From Zingiber officinale (lineage: Eukaryota > Streptophyta > Magnoliopsida > Zingiberales > Zingiberaceae): a stretch of 64,000 nt of DNA. The position numbers and the translations under genes are program-made. Of this stretch, positions 10,480 to 24,400 are shown piece after piece (the first letter of the stretch is position 1; every line of letters begins with the position of its first letter). The notes beneath the pieces were generated by a model that searched no databases, was not told where the DNA came from, and saw nothing but the letters and a program-made list of their open reading frames with translations. The stretch spans positions 121,005,794 through 121,069,793 of the forward strand of contig NC_055991.1 in the NCBI RefSeq assembly GCF_018446385.1. Reading direction: 5' to 3'.

Positions 10480-12178
10480 TGTTGGTGCAACCTTAGGTCA
10501 AGGTTGACCTGGGTGACCCGACTCGAGTTGACCTGACTCGAGGTATATTTTGATGTTTGACAAGAATAGAGAAGTTGTATTTTAATGTTTGACAAGAATA
10601 GGAACTTGGGGGATTGTGGGTGCAACCTTTGGTCAAGGTTGACCTGGTTGACCCGACTTGAGTTGACCTGATTCGGGAAAAGCCCAAGTATGGAGACTTG
10701 GCACGGAAAAGTCCAAGCAGAGAGCTTGGCACGGGAAAAGTCCAAGCAGGGAGCTTGGCATGGGGAAAAGTCCAAGTATGGAAGCTTGGCATGGGAGGTC
10801 GGAGAGGGCTAGGTAGCTCGTTCTCTGGACTGGATGGAGTCGGAGAGGGCTCGGTAGCTCGTTCTCCGGACTAGGTCAGAGAGGGCTCGGTAGCTCATTC
10901 TCTGGACTGGATGGAGTCAGAGAGGGCTCGGTAGCTCGTTCTCTGGACTAGGTCAGAGAGGGTTCGGTAGCTCGTTCTCTGGACCGGACGAAGTCGGAGA
11001 GGGCTCGGTAGCTCGTTCTCCGGACTAGATCCGAGAGGGCTCGGTAGCTCGTTCTCTGGACCGGACGTGGAAGTCAGAGAGGGCTCGGTAGCTCGTTCTC
11101 TGGACTAGGTCAGAGAGGGCTCGGTAGCTCGTTCTCTGGACCGGACGTGGAAGTCGGAGAGGGCTCGGTAGCTCGTTCTCCGGACTAGGTCAGAGAGGGC
11201 TCGGTAGCTCGTTCTCTAGATCAGGAAGGCTTTAGGTTTAAGGCTGGGAAATTGGATCGGTCTGCTGACCGATCCAATGATACTATGGGTATCTGCTGAC
11301 CGATCCAGTGATACACTGATTCTCACTGTGGGTCATCTGATCGGTCTGTGGACCGATCAGTGACCAAACAGATTGGGAGAAGGAATAGGAGGGATCGGTC
11401 TGTGGACCGATCTACCTATGGCCTGATCGGTCCACAGACCGATCAGGGCTCTGCAACCAACTCTCTGTGAGAGTTGGGATCGGTCTGGGGACCGATCAGC
11501 TTACGGCCTGATCGGTCCCTTGACCGATCAGATCCGTCCTGGATCGATCAGGGTGGAGCCTGATCGGTCCAGGTCTAGCCGTTGAGTCACAACGGCTAGA
11601 TTTCTGTGTCTTCTTCTTCGCAGGTTCATATAAATCAAGAGGTGGAGGGCCTCTACAGAGCGGCTGACTTCTTCTTGCTCCTGTGATCTGAGCTTTGCTG
11701 AGCTCTCTACTGCTGAAGCTTCGTGTGAGCTTCCCTCGGCTGGACTCCAACTGATCAGTTGCTGCTGTTGTTGGCATCCGTGAAGTGGTTGCTTCATCAC
11801 CAGTCGACGAGAAGGCAAGCAAACTAGTGCTTTTACATTCATATTGTTCTTGGCTTCTTGCTTTATCTTTGTACTCCGATCTTGCTGTTGCAAGAGAGAT
11901 TGTGGCGAGGTTTCTCCACCCAGAAGGAGTTTTTATTAGCCGGTTTTCCGGGGTCTCATCCACCGACGGATTGATAGGATTCGTCCACCTTACGGACACG
12001 CCGAGGAGTAGGAGTATCATCTCCGAACCTCGTTATATCGTCGCGTTTGAGGTTTGATATTCTCCTGTTTCGTTTCTATCTTTTATTTCCGCTGCGCTAA
12101 CTAAAATTGTAGGAAGAAACGTGAATTTGGGGTCGGCTATTCACACCCCCCTCTCTAGCCGCGTCCGAAGGTTTAACA
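10480..12178 (+). repeat. 3' LTR of element A
   Basis: 1699 bp, colinear with 5584-7142. The 140-bp length difference is largely explained by extra minisatellite units at about 10797-11220. It carries the same dyad cluster (11255-11535), hairpin and TATA box (11629). It ends TTTAACA before the duplication CTTAA at 12179. Confidence 0.9.
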
Positions 12179-12183
12179 CTTAA

Positions 12184-12262
12184 CTCTTCTCTGCCATAAT
12201 CCGAAGTTTCCAGTTCCGTCAAACTTCACCATATCAAATTTCATAAAAGTCATCCTCGACAT
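12184..12262 (-). pseudogene. N-terminus of the Tork gag
   Basis: On the minus strand an ATG at 12262 opens MSRMTFMKFDMVKFDGTGNF and the reading continues to the CTTAA junction. Joined across the nested element, the frame continues into the gag sequence at 5578. The degenerate primer-binding site (about 12291-12303) lies just upstream, next to the 5' LTR. Confidence 0.75.
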
Positions 12263-12303
12263 GTTGAAGAAATCCGCTAAAAACCTATAGTTCTGAGACC
12301 AAT

Positions 12304-12783
12304 TGTTGCGCAAAGAGAGGGCAACACCTCTCAACCTCTAAAGCGCGAAAGAAGAGGAAGAGAGAAAAGAGATCGTGCGGAGCAACAAGACAAAGACGCA
12401 TAAAAGGAGAGCAAACACGAGGAAGGAGAAGAAGAGAAAGAAGAAGAGTTACCGTGATTCGACGGCGTGCCTACTCCACAAAAATGGCCAAAGCTTTACT
12501 AGAATTCTCTTTACACAAAAGAATTACATTACATAATTCTTATGATTGTTGTTGTTCAATAAGTTTACAATCATCCCTATAAATAATGCATAAACTCCAG
12601 GTCCGATAAAATCATAACAGAATTTTGTTATGAAAAATTGCAACAGAATTCTATTATGAAAAACCGTAACAGAATTCTATTATATAAAATCGTAACAGAT
12701 TTTATTACAAAAAATTTTAATAGATTTTTCTTTCATAACATCAATTACATTGACTCCATCCAAATATGAGTTACCCGTCAATA
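12304..12783 (-). repeat. 5' LTR of the Tork copia element
   Basis: 480 bp, TGTTGCG...CAATA, so the terminal CAACA of the partner LTR has one change. It is followed by the target-site duplication ATACT (12784-12788). Confidence 0.9.
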
Positions 12784-12788
12784 ATACT

Positions 12789-13160
12789 AGATGTCATGTG
12801 GGGTTCCCTTAAACGAACTTATAGGGAGGCCCAAGTAGGTCATATTAACTGGATGCACGGACAAGCCTAGTGCAAATCAAGAGTAATCAGATGCGAATAC
12901 TTACGGGGAGGTCCGAAGCAGGTCAGGGTGATCGGATACTCACAGAAAGGCTCAGAGCAGGTCAAGAATAATTAGATGCACATGGGGAGGGTCGGAGTAG
13001 ATCAGGGTAACTGAATACTCACGAGGAGACTTGGAGCAGGTCAAGAGTGACCAGATGGATGCTCGCGGGGAGACCCGAAGTAGGTCTGGATAACTAGATG
13101 TCATGGGGAGGTCCGAACCATGAGAGTAATGATTGTTCTTTGTTTGAGGGGAGGATTGAT
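12789..13160 (+). mobile_element. Interior of a TRIM-like element with about 40-bp tandem units
   Basis: Six or more degenerate units of about 40 bp, each around 'gaggtccgaagcaggtcagg' followed by a short 'gatactcac' or 'agatgcac' segment. It ends in a purine-rich tract at about 13145-13157 ('gaggggaggat'). The units resemble the interior of the complete TRIM at 38272-38515. Its left part, with a primer site, is at 1-26, so the Tork copia inserted into it. The right LTR may start at about 13158, but its end could not be fixed. Confidence 0.55.
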
Positions 13161-13303
13161 GGTAATATAATCAAAATTTCATATTAGAAAGATATGAAAA
13201 AAAACATGAAATTAAAAAGATGTAAGATATCTTTATTAACCTAAGCTATTTTGAATAGAATTCAAAAATAAAGATACAAGAGGTTAGACTTAAAATAGAT
13301 AAT

Positions 13304-13337
<34 letters not shown>

Positions 13338-14600
13338 ATATAAATTTCTTCCGGAAACAACCACGTTATATGCCTGTATTAAGAAAATAAACAAACAACG
13401 TTAACTCGATTTTCTTAATGTGGTTCAGAATTCCAATTTTTTATTCTATAGTTTATATATGGACTTATAAAGTGAGTCATTAGTTTTTTTTTTCTTTTAA
13501 AAACGAAGAAACCTCTTAAAAATCTTCTTATCACGAAAATAAGGTAAATCAAAGTTTGTATAAACCGAATAAGACTAAAAATAAAATAATGAAATTAATA
13601 TTGCATTTCAAATACTTTTCTTTAGGTTTTTTGTTTTCAAACCTTTCCACCGACGTTGAAAAAGGTAACTACTCCCTTCTAATCTTAGTCAGCTCCATCT
13701 TTTTCTAATTTACTGAATTAGTGATAAGCCTCTATCCGATAACGATTCCTTCTGCCTAATGAAGCAATAATTTAAAGGACAATCTCATAGATAATTAATA
13801 AAGAACAAAGATTACAATCTATTCAGATTGCGTCGAATATATGTTAAAATAAATATTATGCATGTACAGATTAATTGAAATGACACCTAAACAAGCACCT
13901 AATTCAGTTATCGAACGACAGAACAACTGATTAACTTTCCTAACAAACTATTAACTTTATCTTTACGTCCGGATCGCTCCCAAGTCGCTTCGATGTCCCA
14001 ACCCGATTAATAAGTCGGTGGAGTCGAAGCTACTCTACAGAATCCGAATCCGTAATTTCAAACCCGAACCGGGGATGGACCACGTGGTTTCATAAAGCAG
14101 AAAAGTACTAACTTTACAAAGCGGGCCCAATCGGATTGTAAATCCGAAAAGAGAGGAATTGGTGGATCCGATCGATTGGATCGGGTTTCGATAACCGTTA
14201 ACCCGTTCGTAAAGTTAGACTTCGTGGCGGTGGATTTTGACTAGAAATGCGAGCCCGTGTGAAAGAATGAGGACGGAGTAGATGTTTGCTATTATATTCC
14301 TCGCGATCCCTCGAACCGCCGACGACTTCTTCTTTGCTCTCTGACGATCTAATCTGCCTTTTCGGCTTCTTAATTCCTTCTTAAGATAAGAATTTTGCAG
14401 AGAGGGATTTTTCATCGCTCGCTGGTTTGAAGGTAGACCCTCGCTCACGATCTGATTGATTTACTCCTGGAATGCCATGAATCTGCGGTGTTCTTCTGCT
14501 TCTGGTTTTTGTTTCGTAGGAAGAAGGTGGTTTTGAGGGTTCTCGGAGGGTTTCTTTTGGTGTGTTGCGATTTGATATTTTGCTCGACTTTTGTTTGGTG
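13161..14600. other. Intergenic region upstream of the TOL gene
   Basis: AT-rich, with no gene recognised. It holds a TAA/ATT microsatellite at 13302-13337 that is self-complementary (TAA repeats followed by TTA repeats). The last few hundred bases (about 14240-14630) are less AT-rich and probably include the promoter and 5' UTR of the TOL gene. No clear TATA box was identified. Confidence 0.5.
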
Positions 14601-14634
14601 TGCTCATTGTTTCCTTACACGAGCAGATTAGTTT

Positions 14635-15385
14635 ATGATGGCTACTACGGCGGCGGTGTGTGCGGAACGGGCTACGAGCGATTCACTGATCGGTCCGGAC
14701 TGGGCGATCAACATCGAGTTGTGCGACATTATTAACATGGATCCTGGGTACCTTTCGTTGCTTGCGCTTTCCGTTTAGTAGATCTCGATTTGTCGAGGCA
14801 TTTTCTTTTGTTTTGGTGTTGCATTTAGTTTTATGGTGAGGGAAGTTACTAGATGGATGAGTCACTTGGTGGCTTTGGGATTTATCGGTGAGCATGGATG
14901 CTGCCTGTTTCCACCTTTCTTCAGCTAGTTTCTTTGGTTATCCAAAACAAACTGTTGATAGATTTGAGCCTTTCGATGGTTACATAAGCGTCAACTGAAT
15001 CGTATACTTGATATTGCCCATCAGCGGGCATTCCCTTTTTCTTAAGCATCTTCATTTTTGAAGGAGTGAACTTTCTTGTGTATGATTAGAGAAATTTAGC
15101 GCGAAACATACTTATGAAGTTGCTGTACTTGATGTAACACTATATGTATAGATTATGAGTGTCAATCTTATCTTTTTAGTGTATTATATTAACTAATTTT
15201 GAGGACATTCATCTATCTATATAGATATGCCAATGGTATTGTATATATGCATATATATTTACACACAACCAATATGTAAATTAATTAAGGGGGTATTGTT
15301 AATAGGCTGATTAACTAAGCATCTTAATATTTAATTTCACTGTGCTATTTGATCCTCATTACGTATTAGTTATTTTATTATATTA

Positions 15386-15437
<52 letters not shown>

Positions 15438-18400
15438 ATGTTTCTCTTATAGATTCTTGTTATTACTAAATTGATGTTACAATATTGACATTTCTTTTTA
15501 CAAATCTGAGCAGACAAGCCAAGGATGCACTGAAAATACTAAAGAAGCGCCTTGGAAGTAAGAATCCAAAAATTCAACTTCTGGCACTATTTGTAAGTAT
15601 TTTCTCTTCTCTTCCTCTAATTATATTAAAAGTAACAAAACTTTCCTGATATTAAAAATGAAATTATTCATGACAAATGTACAGTGTTTTAGTTACAATT
15701 CTTTAGAAGGAATGCAGCTATATTAGTTTTTTGTTGGTCTAACTGCTCAAGTTCTCTTCAATTGGGGATGCCACATGTAATAGTAAAAAATAATTTGAGC
15801 CATCGTCTTGACAGGCTTATACAATTTTACTGTAGAATCCTATGTGTTGTGCCCTATCCATGAATTTACTACAGATTCTTTAGCAAGTATTTGTAAAATA
15901 TATGTCGTTTAAGATTTCACAGTGTAAGCACATATGAAAAACAACTTCTAAAGCGTGTACAATGGAATTATATTTTGTATGTTTACTGATACAAATTGTC
16001 ATGTACATTGCAATATCCATCATTGACCATAGTAGTTATGCATAAGATTACTTAAAATTTCTTGCTAGATATCGTTTCAATTCTAGGCAAGTGTATGAAA
16101 TATCATTAAGAGACCATAAAGGACTTTGCATCACTATCATAGAACTATTCTAATTCAGGTTTGTCCTAATAGTCTTTATCTCATAATGATATACACGCTT
16201 GTAATATGTACTCCCAATATTTATCCTGTCATATAATCTTGACTCCCTATGAGGCTTCAAGTTGGGTTTACTCGGTATCATTATGGATTTCTACAAATAT
16301 GAGAAGAGTACAGGCTTAAACGAATACCAGTGACTACAAAAAATAATTATATGATAGGTTAAAGGTTTCAGGTGCAACAAAATATGTAGAAATTGATGCC
16401 ATTGATCATAGTGAGATTTTCAACTATAAACTCATTATATAAATTAATTTCATCCCTTGTGGTCAATTTATTCTTGTATAAAATATTTACACTCACATGT
16501 ATCATGTTTAACCATATCCTTTTCGCGCCCTTTCCGACCATATGTATATACGACTAAGTATTCTAACTAATGTACTACAATTTGTTTGGCTTTCCAACAA
16601 CACGAATTATATATAAGTATATAAGCAGGGTTTTTTTAGACACATCACATAAGTGTGTAAGTTAATGTTTGCTGAAACTAAAAGGGCCTTGTTCCATAGT
16701 AGGAACTAGGAAGAAATCATTACTAATTTTAATCGATCTTTTGGTGCTAAAATCATTTGCTGAAATCTCGTGACAATATTATTCCATCTAATTTTGGATT
16801 TGTTTACTCTGTATATATTGTCTGAAACACAATCACCAAATCAGTTATTGAAATCTTGTGATAATATTATTCCATCTAGTCTTGGATTTGTTTACTCTGT
16901 ACATATTGTCTGAAACACATTCACCAAATTTGTCAATGTTAATGGACAAGGATTTGGTTCACTGATAGTGTGTTGGTGCTCATGTCATGAGCCAATAACC
17001 AGAATATTGTTAATATGTGCATTGATGCCTCATAAATATATGTACCAATGCAAGTAATCTCGTGGTTGAAATCCTTTGTTCTCTTGGTTTAACTAATATG
17101 CTTTGACCTCAAAATTCAGATGGATCCATCATCCATGTGTCAAGTGGATAAAATTGAAGGAATGACTTGTTGGTTAGGATGATTTCAAAATCTCTCTTAT
17201 AAAGGACTGAGAAAAGAGAAAAGTACAGGATAATCATTCTTATCTCGAAGCATGAGAAGGGGCAAGTGGATATTGACATTCAATTTTCTGAATGATTTTC
17301 AAAGATAAAAAAATTAAGCATGTTAGCTTCTGGAAAAATGTCCAGTTTTCCTTTGTTAGAAAAATAGGAATTTTCAAAGAACATTTGCAATCTTTTTTTT
17401 GACTTCCCTATCTAATAAAAAATTATTTTTTATACATAGGATGATTGGTCTTCCTCTAAAATATAAGGAAAAAAATTATCATCAAGCACATTTTTTGTTG
17501 ATAGATTTCCTTTACTTTGATATGGAACATGGAGAACTGGGGAAAAAATTCTAAGAGAAACACAGCCTAAATGTGTTTAGAACTTTACTCTCCTAATAAT
17601 TAGAGCAGAGTGCATGCAGTTGAACAATTTGAGTGAAAGTGGTCAAAGGACTCAAAACCACCTAGTTTTGTTCAGATAACCCATTTTAACTATTGTTAGT
17701 GTAATTCAATTTGCCTGTTTCTATTTGCATTGGGTTTACCCTGATCCATAGTAGTTAAACTAATTGCAAGTTAATTTGAGTTTGACTGATTCAAGTCAGA
17801 AGAAAACTAAAATTCGTTGGCTAAACTGTGCTTTCAGCCTTTCACACTGAACTCATGAAACAAATATCTTTCTAATGTGGCTCTTCTACCTTTGTTTTTT
17901 TTTTGGCCTTAGAACTTCATTATGCCTATTGTTTTTGTTTGTATTCAGATTGCATTGATGATACTATTTCTGGAAAACTTTAACTAGGTGCTAGAAACTC
18001 TGAGTAAAAATTGTGGGGATAACGTTCACCAACAAATTGTTGAGCGAGATATTTTACATGAAATGGTCAAAATAGTGAAGAAAAAAGTAAGTATTTCTTT
18101 TAGTTATGATCTGATCTTCTGTTAGCACCTCTCATACAACTGAATTACATCTTAATTTTATTTGCAGTCAGATTTAAATGTAAGAGAAAAGATACTAGTC
18201 CTAATTGATGCATGGCAAGAGGCTTTTGGAGGAGCAGTAGGAAAATATCCCCAATATCATGCTGCATACAGAGAACTTAGAGTATGCATTTGTCCTGGCA
18301 CCTTTATTGTTTTTGTCCCCAGTTAATACCTTACCATTGAATGAAATCAATAGTTTATAATTATATGCTGATAAATTCTTAATATGTTAAGTGGAAAACC

Positions 18401-21400
18401 TCATGCAGTTTTTGGTTTTCTTTGAAATTTTTGCTACAACATGAATCATTATCTAGTTGCAGCAATTTCAAGATGTTATTTTAGCCCTAGGGAATGTTTA
18501 TGTGTTCTTTATCACAAAAATATTTATTAACATCCTTGGTATGTCATAATTCATCTTTGTTATGCACTCTATAGATGATATGAGCATGCACAATGATCAA
18601 ATGATCCAATAATTTGACTAGCTGATAATTGGGGTTGTAGGAGTGAGGCATAGAGTGAAAGCAAAGAAAATTCAATTTAAAATGTTTGGGAATTACTAGT
18701 GATAGAGATTTACATAGAACTTGATGATTATGTTATTTGAAGTGTTTTTTTTTGGAGTGGGGCATGCTTTTGAATATTTGAATGTGTTCTTAGAATGCTT
18801 CAAGATCTGATCTGACCAACAGATATTTATTATGTTTCTCTTTACTTCCACTTTGTCAGTTTCTTACATTATAGGGCTGTTAATGTTGCTCCTATTGATC
18901 GTCTAGTATTTACTTTATGGATTGACTTAGGCTGCTGGAATTGAGTTCCCACCCCATACTGAGAACACTGTGCCATTATTTACCCCACCACAAAATCATC
19001 CTATCTCATATCAGCCTGCTGCATCAGGATATGAAAATGCTACGTCATCATTTGAAAATGCTGCATCAGCATTTGAGACTGCTGATGTAGGAGCTTCACT
19101 TCAGTCTGATTTTTCTGCTCTCAGGTACTTTCTTTGTCCTTTTGGTTTCACAAATGTTCTTAATTTCATAGTTGATCACTTTAAGCTCATAGTTTATTGC
19201 ATATTAACTAAAGTTTAACCTTCGATATCTTTATTTTTTTAAATGTTTTGTTCAATATTAGGTGCTATTCTTTGCTTTTGTTCTGAAATAATTTTGGTAC
19301 TAAATGAAATTGAATTCAGAATGTATCTTTGCAACCAAAGTTCACATATTTGTCATACTGAATTAGACTGACAATTTATTGGTCTTGTGAGTATAGGGAG
19401 TCTAAGTGTGGTCATGTGCCATTGATGAACAAGTTTCTTTCAGTAAACCACATGCTGAGCCTTACATTTTCGAGTTGTCTATTAAATAAATGGTTATGCT
19501 TGGTTGACCCTTCAGATATCTAATTTGTACTAAATTGATTTCAATAATAATAAAAAAACAAAGGTGGGATCCCATCCAAGAGATGACTTGAGAAACACAT
19601 CATAAGGGAGAGCATTTGAAGAAAATTTGACACAATCTCCCTAGTACATGGCTAGATCCATAAGTAGAGCAATCCACCACATAATAGTATAAAACAAAGC
19701 CACATCAGTAAGAACTTTACTCTAAATAAAACTTATGCAGAAATAAAGTAAGCTCTAAACAAGTTCCAGGGACACAAGACCACATATATTACAAACACAA
19801 AATCGAACCAACATCCATAGCCTCAACAAGGTAGAAAAAAATTTACATAAAGTAAACATGAAAATGAAACATAAGCAATAAACCAATAAGAAGGCTCTAG
19901 GATAAAGTAGAAGCTGGTCTGGCATCATAGAGCCATCCTAGTGAGCCAATCATGGGCACAAAACACCCCAACCTGGGGATCTAGGGATCAACACCACAGA
20001 AAGTAGGGTATTAGTCCATCATATATAAATATTTCAACCAGAATAAACAGTTAAGTTTGAGTGAACAACCTATCACTATAAGTTACTAATTGTAAAAGTA
20101 GTTAACTACTAACAATAAAAATAACCTTAGCAACATTTATGCATGTGTGTAATATTCATATAACTTGCAGGACAGTGAATAGTGTGCCCATTCACTTAAC
20201 AAGAGAAGGGGAGCCTTGGCACAACGGTAAAGTTGCTGCCATGTGACCTAGAGGGCATGAGTTCTAGTTGTGGAAATAACCTCTTGCAAAGCAAGGTAAA
20301 GTTGCGTACAATAGACCTTTTCGTGGGACTCCGTATTGGCGGGAGCTTCGTGCACCGAGTTGCCCTTTATTCTTTGTATCACTGGGTGAATGCACGCTCT
20401 AACTAATTACCAAATGAACAATGATCTGATACTGGAATGCTCTTGATCTGTTATTTTGTTTTAGTTTTAGGACGTGAGGCATAAAAGATTTATGTAAGCT
20501 ACAGTGCTTTGTGAAATATATTTTTTTGGATCTTTTGTTAATATAGGATTTTTTTTTTAAAAAAAAGATTCATTTGAAATGCAATTCCTGATGCAGCTTG
20601 GAGGAAATTCAGAATGCTCAAGGAGTAGCAGATGTGTTATCTGACATACTCAATGCATTAGATCCAAAGAACCATGAGGTAGAGTTTTCCCTTTTATTGC
20701 TTTTAGAAAGGTAACTATATGATCATGCAACTTACATTCTCTCAGCTGATTCATTTCATGAATTGCTTTGATTATTTTTGTGAATGCTTTTATATGTATC
20801 AATTTAGGCCCTCTTAATGCATAATTCAAATTGTGAAACTTGCACCTTAGTTCTTATTAAAACTTTGTTCTGTCTTAGTCTTGTATCATCTGTGTGCCCC
20901 TTTAGGATAATATTTTTTTTCACTAATTGGTGTTCGGCTAGAAGAATCATAGTGTTCGATTATTGGGAAGTAACATTTACAAAAATCAATTATTGGATAT
21001 AAAATGGCGAGATGTGTGGAGTCATTAGAAAGGATAAAATAAAATATTCATATCTGAGACTTTAGGTAAAACATCATTATGAGACCTATGCCCAAATGAA
21101 AAAGATTGAGGGTTGCATTAGGCTAAGATAGTCAACCTTAAAATTGTCTAGACCAATGAACACAAGTCTTAACCATATTTGTTGGTCAATAGACGGATGA
21201 GATTCATATAGTTGAACTTCAATATTTAGGTCAAATATGGTTGACAATGCAGATAATCCATGAGCATTCGGTGTAGTTACAGTAGATTAAGAAAATAGAT
21301 TAAGATTGTAGCGACATGTTTAGAAGGAAACCAATATATTTTATATCTAGACGAGCTAAATTGAAGGTGTCAGGGGCAGAGGAAAGCCAAAAAAAATCAT

Positions 21401-24400
21401 CAATGTAGTAAAAAGAGATCTTATTGATTTGAATATAGTGACAAAGCCTTGCATAAAGTTAAATGGAGGAAAAGATCCATGTATTCGATCCCAAGTAATT
21501 GAGATGAACATGATTGGGAGATGCCGATGATAATGACAATGCTAATCTGGATGAGGATGATGATATGGTCCCTTTTATGCATGTCATGTTGCTATCAAAT
21601 TGTTTTATTGGTAAGTTGAGACCAAAGCTTTTTCCTATCTTGTATGCTAGAGGATGGGTTAATTAATTTATCTTTATTTTTTTTGGTTTTCTAAAACCAA
21701 TCCAAATATTTTACTTGCTTTGGTTGTTGATTAAAATTTGAAAAAATATTTGAAATTCCTCTAGCCATTAAGGAATTGCCTTGTTTTCCTTAGGAGTGAC
21801 TAATAACATCACTATGTTGATTGAAAATATTCATTTTTCTCTAAATTTGTCTCTTCTACCTCGTCTACTAAATTATTCCCCTTCCCCCAACTCATTTCCC
21901 TCCTCAAATCATCCCTCAATGTCAGTGGAGAATTAAATATAGTGAATGCAAGGGGTTGTTTCAGAAACTGTTAATGGTTAGCCTTCGGTGAGGGTGGGGT
22001 GCTTGATGAACAAGGGAAGGCTCGATGTGTTGACATGGTGGCATTCTCCTTTGATTGCACTTTTGTTGTTTGCATAGTACTAAGGAACACCAAGGATAGG
22101 GAGGCTAATGGAGTTGATCAATTTGATCTAATTCTTCTTTGAAATAGAAATTAGATCATTTTAACCTTTCATCTCAATGTGTATTTTCTCCCATAATGTT
22201 TTCAATTTCTTTCACCAACTAGGAATTATGTTTCCTCTTGATGATTGAAGAGGGAGTGTGAGTCTCAATTCAATGACTTTTATGCGACTAACTACCTAAA
22301 TATTAGCTCAACCGCCTTCCCTTCTTTATACTATTGGTTGGCTGCTAGTGGGTCAAAATTATGACTCATCAGATTCTCTTCTACCTCAATATTAATTAGT
22401 ATCAGAATGACAATTAATCATTTTGCATATGGCAGGAGTTAAAGCAAGAAGTTATAGTCGACCTCATTGAGCAATGCCATTCTTTTCAGAAGCGTGTAAT
22501 GGTTCTTGTGAATACTACAGAGTACATTCTCAAAACTTTTGCTACTTTTACTCTGGAGATAATGAATTGAGATCTTAGACACTAATTCTTTTGGAAAAAA
22601 ACAAAAATTATACATAAAGAGTTTGACTTTTGTATGTTGCAGAGATGAAGAGATTCTTTGTCGGGGTCTGGCACTGAATGATGAACTTCAGCGTGTGCTT
22701 CAAAGATATAATGATATGTTGAAGGGATCTACTCTTAGTGCTGGAGTGCCAATTGCTTCGATTGCACCTATTGTCAATATGAACCATGAGGATGATGAGG
22801 TTGAGGATGATTTCTCTCAGCTATCTCTCAGGTACTAGACATGAGGATTCTCTCTGTCCCTGATACTCACCTTTCTGAATGAAGTCTTAAATAAATTTGT
22901 AAAGAAGTAGAGAATATACTAAGCTATCTCACCTTGATGAAAGATAGTTACGGAAGTCAAGTGGCATTATAATTTGTAAGAGAAGTAGATTTTATTTTCC
23001 TTGTAAGTAATCCATAATCATCAAGAGAAAGAGTTGGAGGTTTTATTGACATGGTTGGAAATATAGCTGCAGGGTAGAAAGGTAATGGGGAGGGAGGGAA
23101 TATCCATTGCTGAATTGACATATTTCATGGATTATTCATATACATTTTTATGCTGCTTCCCCTCACCTTTCCTAGTTATTCATCCAAATAGACCAAACAG
23201 GGACTGAGGCATCAAAGGGAAACTTTGTTGGCTATATGCACAGTTATTTTTTTCATGATTGCAAGGGAAAAATTATGCAGACAACTAGGAGAGGCTCAAG
23301 TGGGACTTGAGTCCATTTTAGGTGAATTTGAGCTTGAACATGTTGTACCTTGGTTTTTATTTATGGCAGAAGAATACTCTTGGTATTTATTTCATGCTTC
23401 ATGCACTGTAGCAAGTCACAATATTAGAGGTTCACCTTGAATGAATCCTTCTTTGAGAAAACTGATGTTATTTCATATTATGCTTGTAAATGACGCCGTA
23501 CAGCGTAGAAAAGGGTTCTTATGATTCCATGAGCTTCATACTGTCACATTATAATCCAAATGAATTTGAGCTGAAACCTTGTACAAGTTGTAATATTCAC
23601 TACTAGCACATAATGGATTAACACGTCAGCAATCCACAGTGTATTAGTGAAGTTTGGCATCTCTAGTAGACAGATTAGGAGGTGGAGAGCTTCCTCATCA
23701 CCATCATCTGAGACCAAATCACAATGTAGACAATACACTAATAGGGTTGATCTAAACTCTTTATTTCTAGAAAAGACATAATGAAATACTTTGTTGTTGA
23801 TTTTTCCTGTTGGTTTGTCTAACATTTGAATTGAATTGGTTGGTGATTGGTTTAAAATTTCTTGGTTAGGCCAAATTTATCTTTAGTGAAATAATCAAAG
23901 TTTGATTAGAAGATGAGAGTCTAACATGATTGTGAATTAATGAAACTGCTTCTTTTGGTTCTTATTTTATTCTATTTAATTCTGAATTTATGATGTGCTC
24001 AATTTTAGATATTTGCAACTAACAGTTCAGCTTTTTCTTGCTCAATTTATTTCTCCATTTTTTTTTGACTGATGTGCTGCACTAGGAGACTTAATAATAT
24101 ATTCTTAAGCAGATAGATAATTTTTGGTTTAGATATTCTACTTGAGCATGTCCTAACATTCAACGTTCGTTTTAGTATTATTTCTTAATGCCTTTGCTGA
24201 AGTACATCAAAATCATGATACCATTTGAACTAAAAACTGTCATTGTATTCTTTATCTAATGTCAAATTCAATTCACTTGGAACTAGAAATTATTCTATTA
24301 TCAGGCACGGTTGTTATTATTCTTTGTTGCCTATGTTCTATCATGAGCTCGACCTACCTCATATCAACATTTTTTTTGTTGTATAGACGTACCTAACAAA

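Larger units (their letters stand above)
5584..12178 (+). mobile_element. Pol-less (gag-only) SIRE-like copia retrotransposon, element A
   Basis: 6595 bp, flanked by the duplication CTTAA (5579-5583 and 12179-12183), which splits the Tork gag. It has two long LTRs (5584-7142 and 10480-12178), a primer-binding site TGGTATCAGAGC at 7145-7156, a gag-like reading frame at 7205-8680, and a polypurine tract AAAAAGGGGGAGAT ending at 10479. Between 8690 and 10470 no protease, integrase or reverse transcriptase could be recognised in any frame, so this is a non-autonomous, LARD-like element. The polypurine tract, long LTRs and two-knuckle gag resemble SIRE/Maximus-type copia; that lineage call is inference. 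Confidence 0.88.
32..12783 (-). mobile_element. Ty1/copia retrotransposon, Tork/Tnt1-like, nested and decayed
   Basis: The element is bounded by two related LTRs (32-508 and 12304-12783) and by the 5-bp target-site duplication ATACT (27-31 and 12784-12788). It reads on the minus strand: 5' LTR on the right, a degenerate Met-tRNA primer site at about 12291-12303, then gag, protease, integrase, reverse transcriptase and RNase H in copia order, then a polypurine tract at about 509-528 (minus-strand CCAAGGTGGAGAT). That tract and the gene order point to the Tork lineage. It is broken by the SIRE-like element at 5584-12178 and the solo LTR at 2187-3321. Many stop codons and clear LTR divergence mark it as old and inactive. 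Confidence 0.9.
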
